Positions 1-6,285 of a stretch of DNA of 7,875 bases are shown in pieces. A model generated the notes under the pieces. It was not told where the DNA came from and ran no database searches. It saw only the letters and a list, made by a program, of their open reading frames with translations. This DNA comes from Actinomycetota bacterium (GTDB taxonomy: Bacteria; Actinomycetota; Actinomycetes; Propionibacteriales; Propionibacteriaceae): NCBI GenBank assembly GCA_016213595.1, contig JACRAA010000209.1, forward strand, positions 1 through 7,875. The letters run 5' to 3'. Made by a program: the position numbers and the translations under genes. Position 1 is the stretch's first letter, and the number at the start of each line of letters is the position of its first letter.

Positions 1-1311
1 GCCGTACTGCGCGCAGAGCCGCTCAGCCTGTGCGGAGGCACCGTCGACGTTGAGGTCCGCCAGGACGACCGTGGCGCCCTCGGCGAGCAGCCACTCGGTG
101 ATCCCCAGGCCGAAGCCCTGTGCCGCGCCGGTCACGACGGCGATCTTGCCGGTGAGCCGGCCGGCGGAGGCGCCTGCGGCGACCTTCTGGCGGTACGCCT
201 CGGCCTCCCAGGTCTCGATGAAGCCCCGCTGGGCCGGGGTCATGACCTGGACCGTACCGATCCGGTTCGCGTCCCGCGTCACGCGGAGCGCGTCGGTGAA
301 GATCGCGAGCGCGTTGTCCGCGGCCGCCGCGTCCTTGCCCGCCGCGAAGACGACGGTGTGCGGTACGACGACGATGACAGGCGCCTTCCCGTACTGGGCC
401 CGGTAGTCGGCGACCGCGGCGGTCGCGGCCTGCGCGGCCTGGGCGATGTCATCGACCCGGACCACGCAGGGCAGCGAGCCCGCGTACACGATCTGGTCAG
501 GGATGAGCGGACCGCGCGCCAGCATGGCCGAGTCCGGCCCGGTCTCGGCGCGGACCAGGTCATCGGCGTCGCTCACGACGACAGCCAGCCGCTCGCCCCC
601 GAGGAGGCCGCGCAGCGTGGGGGCGACGGCGTCGATGATCGTCCGCGTCGCGGCCTCGTCACTGGCCGGTACGGCGGCCGGCGGTACGGCCTCGATGGCG
701 TCACGGACTGCGTCCGTGACCCGTGCGACGTGAGCCCTGATCTCCGCGGCCGTGTCGCCGGAGACGATGATGCCGTGGTTGCGCAGCAGCGTGATCCGCG
801 GCGCCGGGTTGCCGGTACGAGCGGTGTAGGCGTCGCGGGCGGCGGCGATGCCCCTGGCCAGCGGGACACCGGGGTCGATGTAGTCGACGACGACCGCCTC
901 GTCGCCGAGGAGACGTTCCGCGAGGGCCACGGCGTCCGCGTTGCACGTCAGGGCGTTCGCCGTGAGCGGGTGCAGGTGCAGGACCAGCGGCTCGTCCATG
1001 AGCGCGTGGAAGAGGATCTCTACGCTCGGGCGCCGCCCGCCGGTGTAGCCGGGCAGCAGTGCCGCGCTCGCGGCAGCCATGACGGGGTCACCCTCCACCG
1101 GCGCATCGCCGACCAGGGCGTCGAGCAGCGTCGCGAGGTCGAGCGGTACCAGATCCTCCCTCGAGAGCGTCAGCAGCGGCACGCCACTCGGCTTGATGTG
1201 GAGGACCCCGTCGACCTTCACGGAGGCGTTACCGCCTCCCGCCCGCGAGTACTCCGGCTCGCCGTAGGCGTTGGCCACCTCGATGAGGTCGGCGAACAGC
1301 TGCTCAGACAT
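1..1311 (-). CDS. rhaD: Bifunctional rhamnulose-1-phosphate aldolase / short-chain dehydrogenase (3' end outside window)
   Basis: The frame stays open for 437 codons from an ATG at 1311 to the window edge, so the C-terminus is missing. The N-terminal part (about residues 1-210) is a class II (zinc) aldolase/adducin domain. It has a glycine-rich GGGNAS at 25-30, the metal-binding pair HLH (His112, His114) and a third His179 in NHG. After a linker of about 170 residues, a short-chain dehydrogenase Rossmann domain begins near 385 with the nucleotide-binding motif TGAAQGFG at 394-401. About 230-250 residues of it should lie beyond the edge, giving the roughly 680 residues usual for aldolase-SDR fusions. 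Expected reactions are cleavage of L-rhamnulose-1-phosphate to DHAP and L-lactaldehyde, and NAD-linked conversion of lactaldehyde, both cytosolic. A GAGGGG ribosome site lies 7 nt before the ATG. The start overlaps the preceding stop by 8 nt, so translation is probably coupled. Substrate is inferred from rhaB and rhaI nearby; a related sugar phosphate is possible. The symbol is by function only. Confidence 0.85.
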   Translation of the reverse strand, partial: MSEQLFADLIEVANAYGEPEYSRAGGGNASVKVDGVLHIKPSGVPLLTLSREDLVPLDLATLLDALVGDAPVEGDPVMAAASAALLPGYTGGRRPSVEILFHALMDEPLVLHLHPLTANALTCNADAVALAERLLGDEAVVVDYIDPGVPLARGIAAARDAYTARTGNPAPRITLLRNHGIIVSGDTAAEIRAHVARVTDAVRDAIEAVPPAAVPASDEAATRTIIDAVAPTLRGLLGGERLAVVVSDADDLVRAETGPDSAMLARGPLIPDQIVYAGSLPCVVRVDDIAQAAQAATAAVADYRAQYGKAPVIVVVPHTVVFAAGKDAAAADNALAIFTDALRVTRDANRIGTVQVMTPAQRGFIETWEAEAYRQKVAAGASAGRLTGKIAVVTGAAQGFGLGITEWLLAEGATVVLADLNVDGASAQAERLCAQYG

Positions 1312-2464
1312 GGGTGGTCCCCTCGATGATGGCGGCGCCTTCGGTGACGAGCTCTTCGACGTCGGCGGCCGGGAGGCCCGCGGCGTCCACGTAGCCCGGC
1401 CTGCCTGCGGCAACCCGCGCCTGGTGGGCCGCGACGATGCAGGTGCCCCGCCAGAACGCTCCGCGCGCGGCTGCTGAAAGGGGCCCGTCCGTACAGGCAG
1501 GGTCGAACGGGATGCGGTCGGCCGTGTTGTGCTCCGTCCCGGCGACGACCTCGATCCCCGCCTCGAGGAATGCCTGGACGTACTCGTCCACGACGGCCGA
1601 CGTGTTGCGGATCGGGATGAGCTCGGCGAGGTGGATGCCGCGCTCCACGAGGCGCCGCGCCAGCGCAGCCGCCGGCTCCTCGAAGGGGCAGACCGGGTCG
1701 ACGCCGTCAGCCAGGGTCGGGTAGCACGGGATGCCGCCCATCGCGAGCACGTAGGCGTACGCCGCCTCGAACGACAGCGGCACCTCGGGGGCGAACCCGG
1801 CCGTACCGGCCTTGAGGAGCCGTGACCGTACCTCGCCCTGCATCCCCACCGGGTCGTCGAGTGCAGCCTTCGCCGGCACGCCGTACGCCTTCTCGAGGAC
1901 GCCTGCCCGCTCGTCCACCGGGAGCGCGGTGACGGCCTCCTCGACCGCGCGGGCGATGTGACGCTCCTGGAGCGAGACCCACTCGACGGGCACGGCGGCG
2001 CGTTCGGCGACGTCGGCGGCGATCGACTCGGCCGTGAGGGGCCGGTCGAGACCGGCAGCGCGGAGGTGGGTATCCAGCTTCTCGACCATCTCGGTGGCCC
2101 GGGCGTCGTTGCCGCCCCGGATCTCGCCGGCGATCGCCGCCGCCTCGGGCGACTTCTCACGGAACGGGTCGATGCCCTTGCCGCAGACGTACATGCGGCC
2201 CGGGTTCGCCGGGTCGTTGATGCGGGTGCCGGAAGCCTCGAGGTCGGGGACCAGGGTGATGAACTCGAGGCCGAACAGCGGCACGATCCCGGCCTCACGG
2301 CACAGCTCCGCGAAGCGTGCGTACACCTGCTGGTCGTAGAAGTTCGAGATCCCGATCGCGCGAGCCCCCTCCGCGTGTGCGCTGGCGACGACGTCCTCCG
2401 GCGTGGTGAAGGCCGAGAAGTTCGGCGGCACGTGAACGTGGGTGTTGACGATCGGCGTGGTCAT
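1304..2464 (-). CDS. PHP-like putative metal-dependent hydrolase of unknown function in the rhamnose operon
   Basis: The product is a soluble-looking protein of 386 residues with no signal peptide or membrane segment. The N-terminus (NTHVHVPPNFSAF, His9 and His11) followed by a helix ending in an ARAIGIS strand resembles the opening of PHP-domain phosphoesterases. The usual TDH after that strand is replaced by SNFYD (40-44). Other candidate metal ligands are Glu67 in GLEF, His169, and Glu311-His312 in GTEHNT (309-314), which is like a PHP TDHNT or GSDxH motif. Reaction and substrate are unknown. The gene lies between rhaB and the aldolase gene. The start at 2464 was chosen because AGGAGG ends 4 nt before it; an in-frame start at 2509 would overlap rhaB by 37 nt and lacks this support. 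The Shine-Dalgarno overlaps the rhaB stop and the 3' end overlaps the next start, so it is almost certainly co-expressed with the pathway. It is not a rhamnose isomerase (that gene is divergent) and not a mutarotase, which would be near 105 residues. The gene is certain; the family assignment is moderate. Confidence 0.85.
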   Translation of the reverse strand: MTTPIVNTHVHVPPNFSAFTTPEDVVASAHAEGARAIGISNFYDQQVYARFAELCREAGIVPLFGLEFITLVPDLEASGTRINDPANPGRMYVCGKGIDPFREKSPEAAAIAGEIRGGNDARATEMVEKLDTHLRAAGLDRPLTAESIAADVAERAAVPVEWVSLQERHIARAVEEAVTALPVDERAGVLEKAYGVPAKAALDDPVGMQGEVRSRLLKAGTAGFAPEVPLSFEAAYAYVLAMGGIPCYPTLADGVDPVCPFEEPAAALARRLVERGIHLAELIPIRNTSAVVDEYVQAFLEAGIEVVAGTEHNTADRIPFDPACTDGPLSAAARGAFWRGTCIVAAHQARVAAGRPGYVDAAGLPAADVEELVTEGAAIIEGTTHV

Positions 2465-2466
2465 GA

Positions 2467-2475
2467 CTCCTCCTA
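2467..2475 (-). promoter_or_regulatory. Ribosome binding site overlapping the rhaB stop codon
   Basis: On the minus strand the rhaB stop TAG runs directly into GGAGGAG, so that stop and Shine-Dalgarno share bases, and the ATG of the PHP-like gene follows 4 nt after AGGAGG. This fixes the start of that gene at 2464 and suggests that ribosomes ending rhaB reinitiate there. Confidence 0.85.
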
Positions 2476-3966
2476 CCGGGCGAACGCGCGACGTTCCGCG
2501 TCGGCCCATTGCTGCTGACTGATCCCGAGGACGCCCGGGGTGTAGCGCTTCAGCGTCGAGCTGGCCCGTGCCACCTCGCGGAGCTCCCTGAGCCCGCCCG
2601 ACAGGGCTCCCATCGCCCTGGCCTGGACGAGGAGGTTCCCCATCGCCGTACCCTCCGTCGGCCCGGCGACGACGGGTAGCCCGGTCGCCTCAGCGGTGAG
2701 CTGGCAGAGCAGCTGGTTCTGGGAACCGCCGCCGACGATGTGGACGACCTCGATGTCGCGGCCGGCCATCTCGCACGCGTCCCGGATGGCGACGCGGTAC
2801 GTGAGCGCGAGGGAGTCGATGATGCAGCGGGTGAGCTCGTCCTGCGTGCGGGGGGCCACCTGGCCAGTCTCGACCGCCATCGCCGCGAGCCGCCCGGGCA
2901 TGTCCCCCGGCGGGAGGAGCCGCTCGTCGTTCATGTCGAGCACGCATGCCAGCGGGGGCAGCGTGGCCGCGGCCGCGACGCGCTGCGGCAGCGGGACGGG
3001 CGGGGTCGTCTTCTCCCACGTCCGGATCGACTCCGAGAACACCCAGAGGCCCATGACGTTCTTCAGGTAGCGGACGGTCCCGTCGAGCCCGAGCTCGTTC
3101 GTGAAGTTGAGCCTTCGGCTCGCCTCGGTGAGGACCGGCGCGTCGAGCTCGAGGCCGACCAGCGACCAGGTGCCGCTCGAGATGTAGGCGAACCGGTCGG
3201 TGGTGGTGGGGACCGTGACGACCGCTGAGGCCGTGTCGTGGCCACCGACGGCGACGACCGGTACGGGCCGGGCGAGCCGTACCGCCGGGGCGCCGACGGT
3301 TCCGGGTTCGACGAGCTCCGGGAGGACCCTGCCCAGCGGCAGCCCGTACAGCCGGCTCACGTCCGCGACCGTCTGCGGACACCAGCGGCGCGTCGTGACG
3401 TCGAGGAGGCCGGTCGTCGAGGCGATCGTCACCTCGGCGACACCGACGCCGGTGAAGTGGTGCGCGATGAGGTCGGGAAGGAGGAGCACCTGCGCGGTGG
3501 CGTCCCAGCCGCCCTGGTCGGCACCCGCGACTAGCTGGAAGACGGTGTTGAAGGGCATCACCTGGAGCCCGCACCGTGCGTACATGGTCGAGGGGGGGAT
3601 CTCGGAGAAGACCTTGTCGGGCACCCCGTCCGTGCGGGAGTCGCGGTAGTTGTAGGGGTCCTCGAGCAGGGACCCGTCCGCACGGATGCGCCCGTAGTCG
3701 ACGCCCCAGGTGTCGACCCCGATGCTCTGGACCTCGATGCCTCTCTGCTGGGCTGCCTCGAAGCCGCCGGCGACGGCGGTGACGAGCGTGTCGAAGTCCC
3801 AGTGCAGCTCCTCGACGCCGTCCCGCATCACGGTGGAGGACGGGGTCACGAAGCGAGCGGTCTCGCTGAGCTCCAGGCGGCCGTCGTCAAGAACACCCAG
3901 GATGACGCGTCCGCTGCTCGCCCCCAGGTCGGCGGCGGCGAAGGCTGCCGGGCCGGTGTGCGTCAT
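2473..3966 (-). CDS. rhaB: L-rhamnulokinase
   Basis: This 497-residue FGGY/ASKHA-family sugar kinase transfers phosphate from ATP to L-rhamnulose, giving L-rhamnulose-1-phosphate in the cytosol. Visible in order are the N-terminal phosphate-binding segment DLGASSGR (13-20), typical of RhaB; HWDFDTL (55-61); GVDTWGVDYG (83-92); NYRDSR (106-111); MPFNTVFQL (137-145); GGHDTAS (241-247) with the expected catalytic base Asp244; SSGTWSLVG (263-271); NFTNELG (287-293); and the C-terminal ATP-binding GGGSQN (412-417) and PTEGTAMGN (436-444). The length fits the family (about 490) and no key motif is missing. The ATG at 3966 is preceded by AGGAGGA with a 3-nt gap; a GTG 24 nt upstream is open but has no such site. 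It is the first gene of the minus-strand operon, with 8 nt between its stop and the next start. Expression is probably controlled by the operator centred at 4037.5 upstream. Confidence 0.96.
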   Translation of the reverse strand: MTHTGPAAFAAADLGASSGRVILGVLDDGRLELSETARFVTPSSTVMRDGVEELHWDFDTLVTAVAGGFEAAQQRGIEVQSIGVDTWGVDYGRIRADGSLLEDPYNYRDSRTDGVPDKVFSEIPPSTMYARCGLQVMPFNTVFQLVAGADQGGWDATAQVLLLPDLIAHHFTGVGVAEVTIASTTGLLDVTTRRWCPQTVADVSRLYGLPLGRVLPELVEPGTVGAPAVRLARPVPVVAVGGHDTASAVVTVPTTTDRFAYISSGTWSLVGLELDAPVLTEASRRLNFTNELGLDGTVRYLKNVMGLWVFSESIRTWEKTTPPVPLPQRVAAAATLPPLACVLDMNDERLLPPGDMPGRLAAMAVETGQVAPRTQDELTRCIIDSLALTYRVAIRDACEMAGRDIEVVHIVGGGSQNQLLCQLTAEATGLPVVAGPTEGTAMGNLLVQARAMGALSGGLRELREVARASSTLKRYTPGVLGISQQQWADAERRAFAR

Positions 3967-4022
3967 CGCTCCTCCTCGAGCACAGTGCACCCTCGATCAT
4001 CGGGACCGTACTGTGTTCCGCG

Positions 4023-4028
4023 AGCCTA
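4023..4028 (-). promoter_or_regulatory. Possible -10 box of the rhaB operon
   Basis: Read on the minus strand this is TAGGCT, a TAnnnT-type -10. A start near 4016 would give a leader of about 50 nt before rhaB. The operator at 4031-4044 would then lie in the -35/-10 spacer. No convincing -35 hexamer is visible 16-18 bp upstream, so this is a weak call based on position. Confidence 0.3.
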
Positions 4029-4030
4029 GC

Positions 4031-4044
4031 GCGAATCGATTCGC
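4031..4044. promoter_or_regulatory. Operator palindrome 1 (rhaB side), LacI-family type
   Basis: GCGAATCGATTCGC is a perfect 14-bp palindrome. Symmetry continues outward after one mismatch (AG at 4028-4029 pairs with CT at 4046-4047). The even-length palindrome with a central CG (AATCGATT core) is the layout typical of LacI-family operators. It sits 65 bp before the rhaB start, next to a possible minus-strand -10, where a bound repressor would block rhaB transcription. The core is repeated at 4114-4125. The regulator gene is not in the window, so the protein family is inferred. Confidence 0.8.
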
Positions 4045-4084
4045 TCTAGTCTTCAGGAGCGTTTGTAAGGTCCTGCACAAGTCC

Positions 4085-4114
4085 TTGACGTGGACTCGGA
4101 GCCGAGCATACACT
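4085..4114 (+). promoter_or_regulatory. rhaI promoter
   Basis: A -35 box TTGACG (4085-4090, five of six matches to TTGACA) is followed after 18 bp by a -10 box TACACT (4109-4114, TAnnnT pattern). Transcription would start near 4121, inside the palindrome at 4114-4125, leaving a leader of about 28 nt. The Shine-Dalgarno GAGGAG (4138-4143) lies 5 nt before the rhaI ATG. Confidence 0.65.
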
Positions 4115-4125
4115 GAATCGATTCA
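4114..4125. promoter_or_regulatory. Operator palindrome 2 (rhaI side), LacI-family type
   Basis: TGAATCGATTCA is a perfect 12-bp palindrome sharing the 10-bp core GAATCGATTC with the site at 4031-4044. It begins on the last base of the proposed rhaI -10 box and covers the likely transcription start, a position that fits direct repression of rhaI. Centre-to-centre distance to the other site is 82 bp, close to eight helical turns. Confidence 0.82.
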
Positions 4126-4148
4126 TTCGCCATCCCTGAGGAGCAAAG

Positions 4149-5309
4149 ATGCCCCAGTTCACTCAGATCGCCGACCGCCTTGCGACTCTTGAGATCGAAG
4201 TCCCTTCGTGGGCGTACGGCAACTCCGGAACACGCTTCAAGGTTTTCGCCCAGCCTGGCACACCTCGGACGGTCCAGGAGAAGATCGCGGACGCCGCGCA
4301 GGTGCACAAGGCGAGCGGGCTTGCACCGGCTGTGGCCCTCCACATCCCGTGGGACAAGGTCGACGACTACGACGGCCTCACGGCGTTCGCCGCGGACCAC
4401 GGCGTCCGGATCGGCACCATCAACTCCAACACTTTCCAGGACGAGGACTACAAGCTCGGCAGCCTCTGCAACATCAACGCAGCGACCCGCAAGAAGGCCG
4501 TCCAGCACAACCTCGACTGCATCGACATCATGACGGCGACCGGTTCGCGCGACCTGAAGATCTGGCTCGCGGACGGCACGAACTACCCGGGCCAGGACGA
4601 CATCCGCAGCCGCCAGGACCGTCTGGCCGAGAGCCTCGCCGAGATCTACGCGGGTCTCGGCCCCGACCAGCGCCTGGTCCTGGAGTACAAGTTCTTCGAG
4701 CCGTCCTTCTACACGACCGACGTCCCGGACTGGGGCACATCACTTCTCCACTGCCTGGCGCTCGGCCCGAAGGCGTACGTCTGCCTCGACACCGGCCACC
4801 ACGCACCCGGCACGAACATCGAGTTCATCGTCGCCCAGCTGCTGCGCCAGAAGCGGCTCGGCTCGTTCGACTTCAACTCCCGCTTCTACGCCGACGACGA
4901 CCTCATCGTCGGTGCCGCCGACCCGTTCCAGCTGTTCCGGATCCTGTACGAGGTGGTGCGGGGCGGTGGGCTGGAGAGCCCCGACGTCACGCTGATGCTG
5001 GACCAGTGCCACAACATCGAGCCGCACATCCAGGGCCAGCTCCGGTCGGTGCTCAACGTCCAGGAGATGCTCGCGAAGGCGCTCCTGGTCGACTGCGACG
5101 CGCTGGCAGAGGCTCAGGCGGCCGGCGACGTGCTCGGCGCGAACGGCATCTTCATGGACGCCTTCTACACCGACGTCCGTGCCGACCTCGCCGACTGGCG
5201 CGAGTCCAGGGGCCTCCCCCGCGACCCGATCGCCACCTTCATCGCCAGCGGCTACCAGAAGGGCATCGAGGCTGAGCGCGTGGGCGGCCAGCAGGCGGGC
5301 TGGAACTGA
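4149..5309 (+). CDS. rhaI: L-rhamnose isomerase (RhaI, Pseudomonas stutzeri type)
   Basis: This cytosolic metal-dependent TIM-barrel enzyme of 386 residues interconverts L-rhamnose and L-rhamnulose, the first catabolic step. It aligns by eye with the P. stutzeri enzyme as I recall it: VPSWAYGNSGTRF (18-30), LHIPWDK (64-70), NSNTFQDED (92-100), LADGTNYPGQ (140-149), EPSFYTT (184-190), DTGHHAP (214-220), YADDDL (247-252) and LDQCHN (284-289). Predicted metal ligands are Glu179, Asp214, His217, Asp249, Asp251 and Asp285. The ligand that is His281 in P. stutzeri corresponds here to Asp241 (SFDFN). The protein lacks about 40 residues found at the N-terminus of the P. stutzeri enzyme. The ATG at 4149 has GAGGAG 5 nt upstream. 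It is divergent from rhaB with its own promoter and operator, and a strong hairpin follows. Some relatives also isomerise D-allose and similar sugars, but neighbours favour rhamnose. Confidence 0.93.
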   Translation: MPQFTQIADRLATLEIEVPSWAYGNSGTRFKVFAQPGTPRTVQEKIADAAQVHKASGLAPAVALHIPWDKVDDYDGLTAFAADHGVRIGTINSNTFQDEDYKLGSLCNINAATRKKAVQHNLDCIDIMTATGSRDLKIWLADGTNYPGQDDIRSRQDRLAESLAEIYAGLGPDQRLVLEYKFFEPSFYTTDVPDWGTSLLHCLALGPKAYVCLDTGHHAPGTNIEFIVAQLLRQKRLGSFDFNSRFYADDDLIVGAADPFQLFRILYEVVRGGGLESPDVTLMLDQCHNIEPHIQGQLRSVLNVQEMLAKALLVDCDALAEAQAAGDVLGANGIFMDAFYTDVRADLADWRESRGLPRDPIATFIASGYQKGIEAERVGGQQAGWN

Positions 5310-5333
5310 CCGTACGAGCTCCCGACGGCGACC

Positions 5334-5357
5334 CCTTCCCGGCGCAGGCCGGGGAGG
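5334..5357 (+). terminator. Hairpin terminator after rhaI
   Basis: Arms CCTTCCCGGC (5334-5343) and GCCGGGGAGG (5348-5357) pair over 10 bp with one G-T pair and a GCAG loop, starting 25 nt after the rhaI stop. GACG (5324-5327) and CGTC (5361-5364) could add an outer stem. There is no clear T-run, as is common in actinobacteria, so termination is inferred from stem strength and position. Confidence 0.6.
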
Positions 5358-5415
5358 CGTCGTCCTGTCCGGTCCTACCGTCCCGGCACGCGTCGCCGGT
5401 CCCGGAAGCACCCGG

Positions 5416-5421
5416 TAGCCT
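5416..5421 (+). promoter_or_regulatory. Likely -10 box for leaderless PAC2 gene
   Basis: TAGCCT fits the actinobacterial TAnnnT -10 and ends 7 nt before the ATG at 5429, so transcription would start at or beside the start codon. No good Shine-Dalgarno precedes the ATG, which supports a leaderless transcript. It lies in a short direct repeat (GGTAGCC at 5414-5420 and 5422-5428). The -35 region is not recognisable. Confidence 0.45.
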
Positions 5422-5428
5422 GGTAGCC

Positions 5429-6259
5429 ATGTCCGAAGCCCAGCTCCGCAACCTCCGCGACCCGATGTTGGTCATGGCGTTCAGCGGCTGGAGCGACGCC
5501 GCACAGGCCGCCAGCGAGGCCGCCGACCACATCGTCAGCCAGTACGACGGTGAGGTCGTCGCGTCGGTGGACCCGAACGACTTCTACGACTTCCAGTCGT
5601 CGCGTCCCATCGTCAGCCTCGACAGCGACGGGGACCGTGTGATCTCGTGGCCGACCACTGAGGTCCTGCTCTGCCACCTGCCCATGCGCGACGTGGTCGT
5701 CATCCGCGGCCCCGAGCCCAACTTCCGCTGGCCCTCGTTCGCCGCCACCCTGTCCGCGATCATCGCGATCGCCGAGCCGGAGCTCGTCATCGTGCTCGGC
5801 GCGCTGCTCACCGACAGCCCCCACTCCCGGCCCGTCCCGATCTCGCTGAGCAGCGGCGACGTCGCGGTGCGCGAGAAGTACGGAGCGGAGCGGTCGAACT
5901 ACGAGGGACCGACCGGCATCAACGGCGTCATGGTGGAGGCCTGCCACATCGCCGGCATCCCGACCGTGAGCGTCTGGGCGGCCTGCCCTCACTACGTCGC
6001 GACGCCTCCGAACCCCAAGGCGACGCTCGCCATCGTCAGCCGCCTCGAGGACCTGCTCGGCGGCCCCATCGACCTTGGTGACCTGGCCGCCCGAGCCGAG
6101 CTGTGGGAGCGCAGCGTGGACGACCTGGCGGCTGACGACCCCGACGTCGCGGAGTACATCTCCAACCTCGAGAGCGCGAGCGACGCCCGCGAGCCTGAGC
6201 CGTCCGGCGACGCGATCGCCGCCGAGTTCCAGAGGTATTTGCGGCGCCGGGACCAGTGA
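5429..6259 (+). CDS. PAC2 family protein
   Basis: The product has 276 residues and matches the actinobacterial PAC2 family, named after a eukaryotic proteasome assembly chaperone. Visible are the opening strand PMLVMAFSGWSDA (12-24), the segment DPNDFYDFQ (48-56) followed by alternating strands and helices, VVVIRGPEPNFRWP (88-101), LVIVLGALLTDSPHSRP (118-134), the glycine-containing loop GPTGINGVM (159-167), and IPTVSVWAACPHYV (176-189). The C-terminus is acidic and ends in a basic helix (FQRYLRRRDQ), as is common in this family. It has no signal peptide or transmembrane helix. Its molecular function in bacteria is not established; a link to proteasome assembly is known only for eukaryotic relatives. 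It is separated from rhaI by a hairpin and has its own promoter candidate, so it is probably unrelated to rhamnose use. The ATG at 5429 begins the conserved region directly and no earlier start is needed. Confidence 0.9.
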   Translation: MSEAQLRNLRDPMLVMAFSGWSDAAQAASEAADHIVSQYDGEVVASVDPNDFYDFQSSRPIVSLDSDGDRVISWPTTEVLLCHLPMRDVVVIRGPEPNFRWPSFAATLSAIIAIAEPELVIVLGALLTDSPHSRPVPISLSSGDVAVREKYGAERSNYEGPTGINGVMVEACHIAGIPTVSVWAACPHYVATPPNPKATLAIVSRLEDLLGGPIDLGDLAARAELWERSVDDLAADDPDVAEYISNLESASDAREPEPSGDAIAAEFQRYLRRRDQ

Positions 6260-6272
6260 GCTCGGTCCCGGC
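6246..6272 (+). terminator. Perfect hairpin straddling the PAC2 stop codon
   Basis: GCCGGGACC (6246-6254) and GGTCCCGGC (6264-6272) form a perfect 9-bp stem with a 9-nt loop that contains the PAC2 stop TGA (6257-6259). It probably terminates or attenuates transcription from the PAC2 gene. A -10-like TATGCT follows 2 nt later, indicating that the next gene has its own promoter. Confidence 0.6.
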
Positions 6273-6273
6273 T

Positions 6274-6279
6274 TATGCT
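6274..6279 (+). promoter_or_regulatory. Likely -10 box for leaderless small membrane protein gene
   Basis: TATGCT fits TAnnnT and ends 6 nt before the GTG at 6286, the spacing expected for a leaderless transcript. Together with the hairpin just upstream it favours the start at 6286 over the GTG at 6256. The -35 region would fall within the hairpin and is not recognisable. Confidence 0.5.
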
Positions 6280-6285
6280 GACGGC

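Noticed and set aside
358..1329. Plus-strand open frame of 323 codons opposite the aldolase gene
   Set aside because: Arg/Asp/Val-rich shadow of the GC-rich aldolase frame, which carries clear catalytic motifs on the minus strand.
2465..2509. Upstream in-frame start at 2509 for the PHP-like gene
   Set aside because: It would overlap rhaB by 37 nt and lacks a ribosome site, whereas the ATG at 2464 has AGGAGG 4 nt before it and begins just before the HxH motif.
1958..2518. Plus-strand open frame of 186 codons opposite the PHP-like gene
   Set aside because: Antisense shadow; the opposite strand has the strong ribosome site, coupling and HxH motif.
2690..3574. Minus-strand open frame of 294 codons inside rhaB
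   Set aside because: Shifted-frame shadow rich in Arg/Pro/Gly; rhaB motifs run unbroken through the same stretch.
4208..5275. Plus-strand open frame of 355 codons inside rhaI
   Set aside because: Shifted-frame shadow with an Arg/Pro/His-rich composition; the rhaI frame has the recognisable active-site motifs and a good ribosome site.
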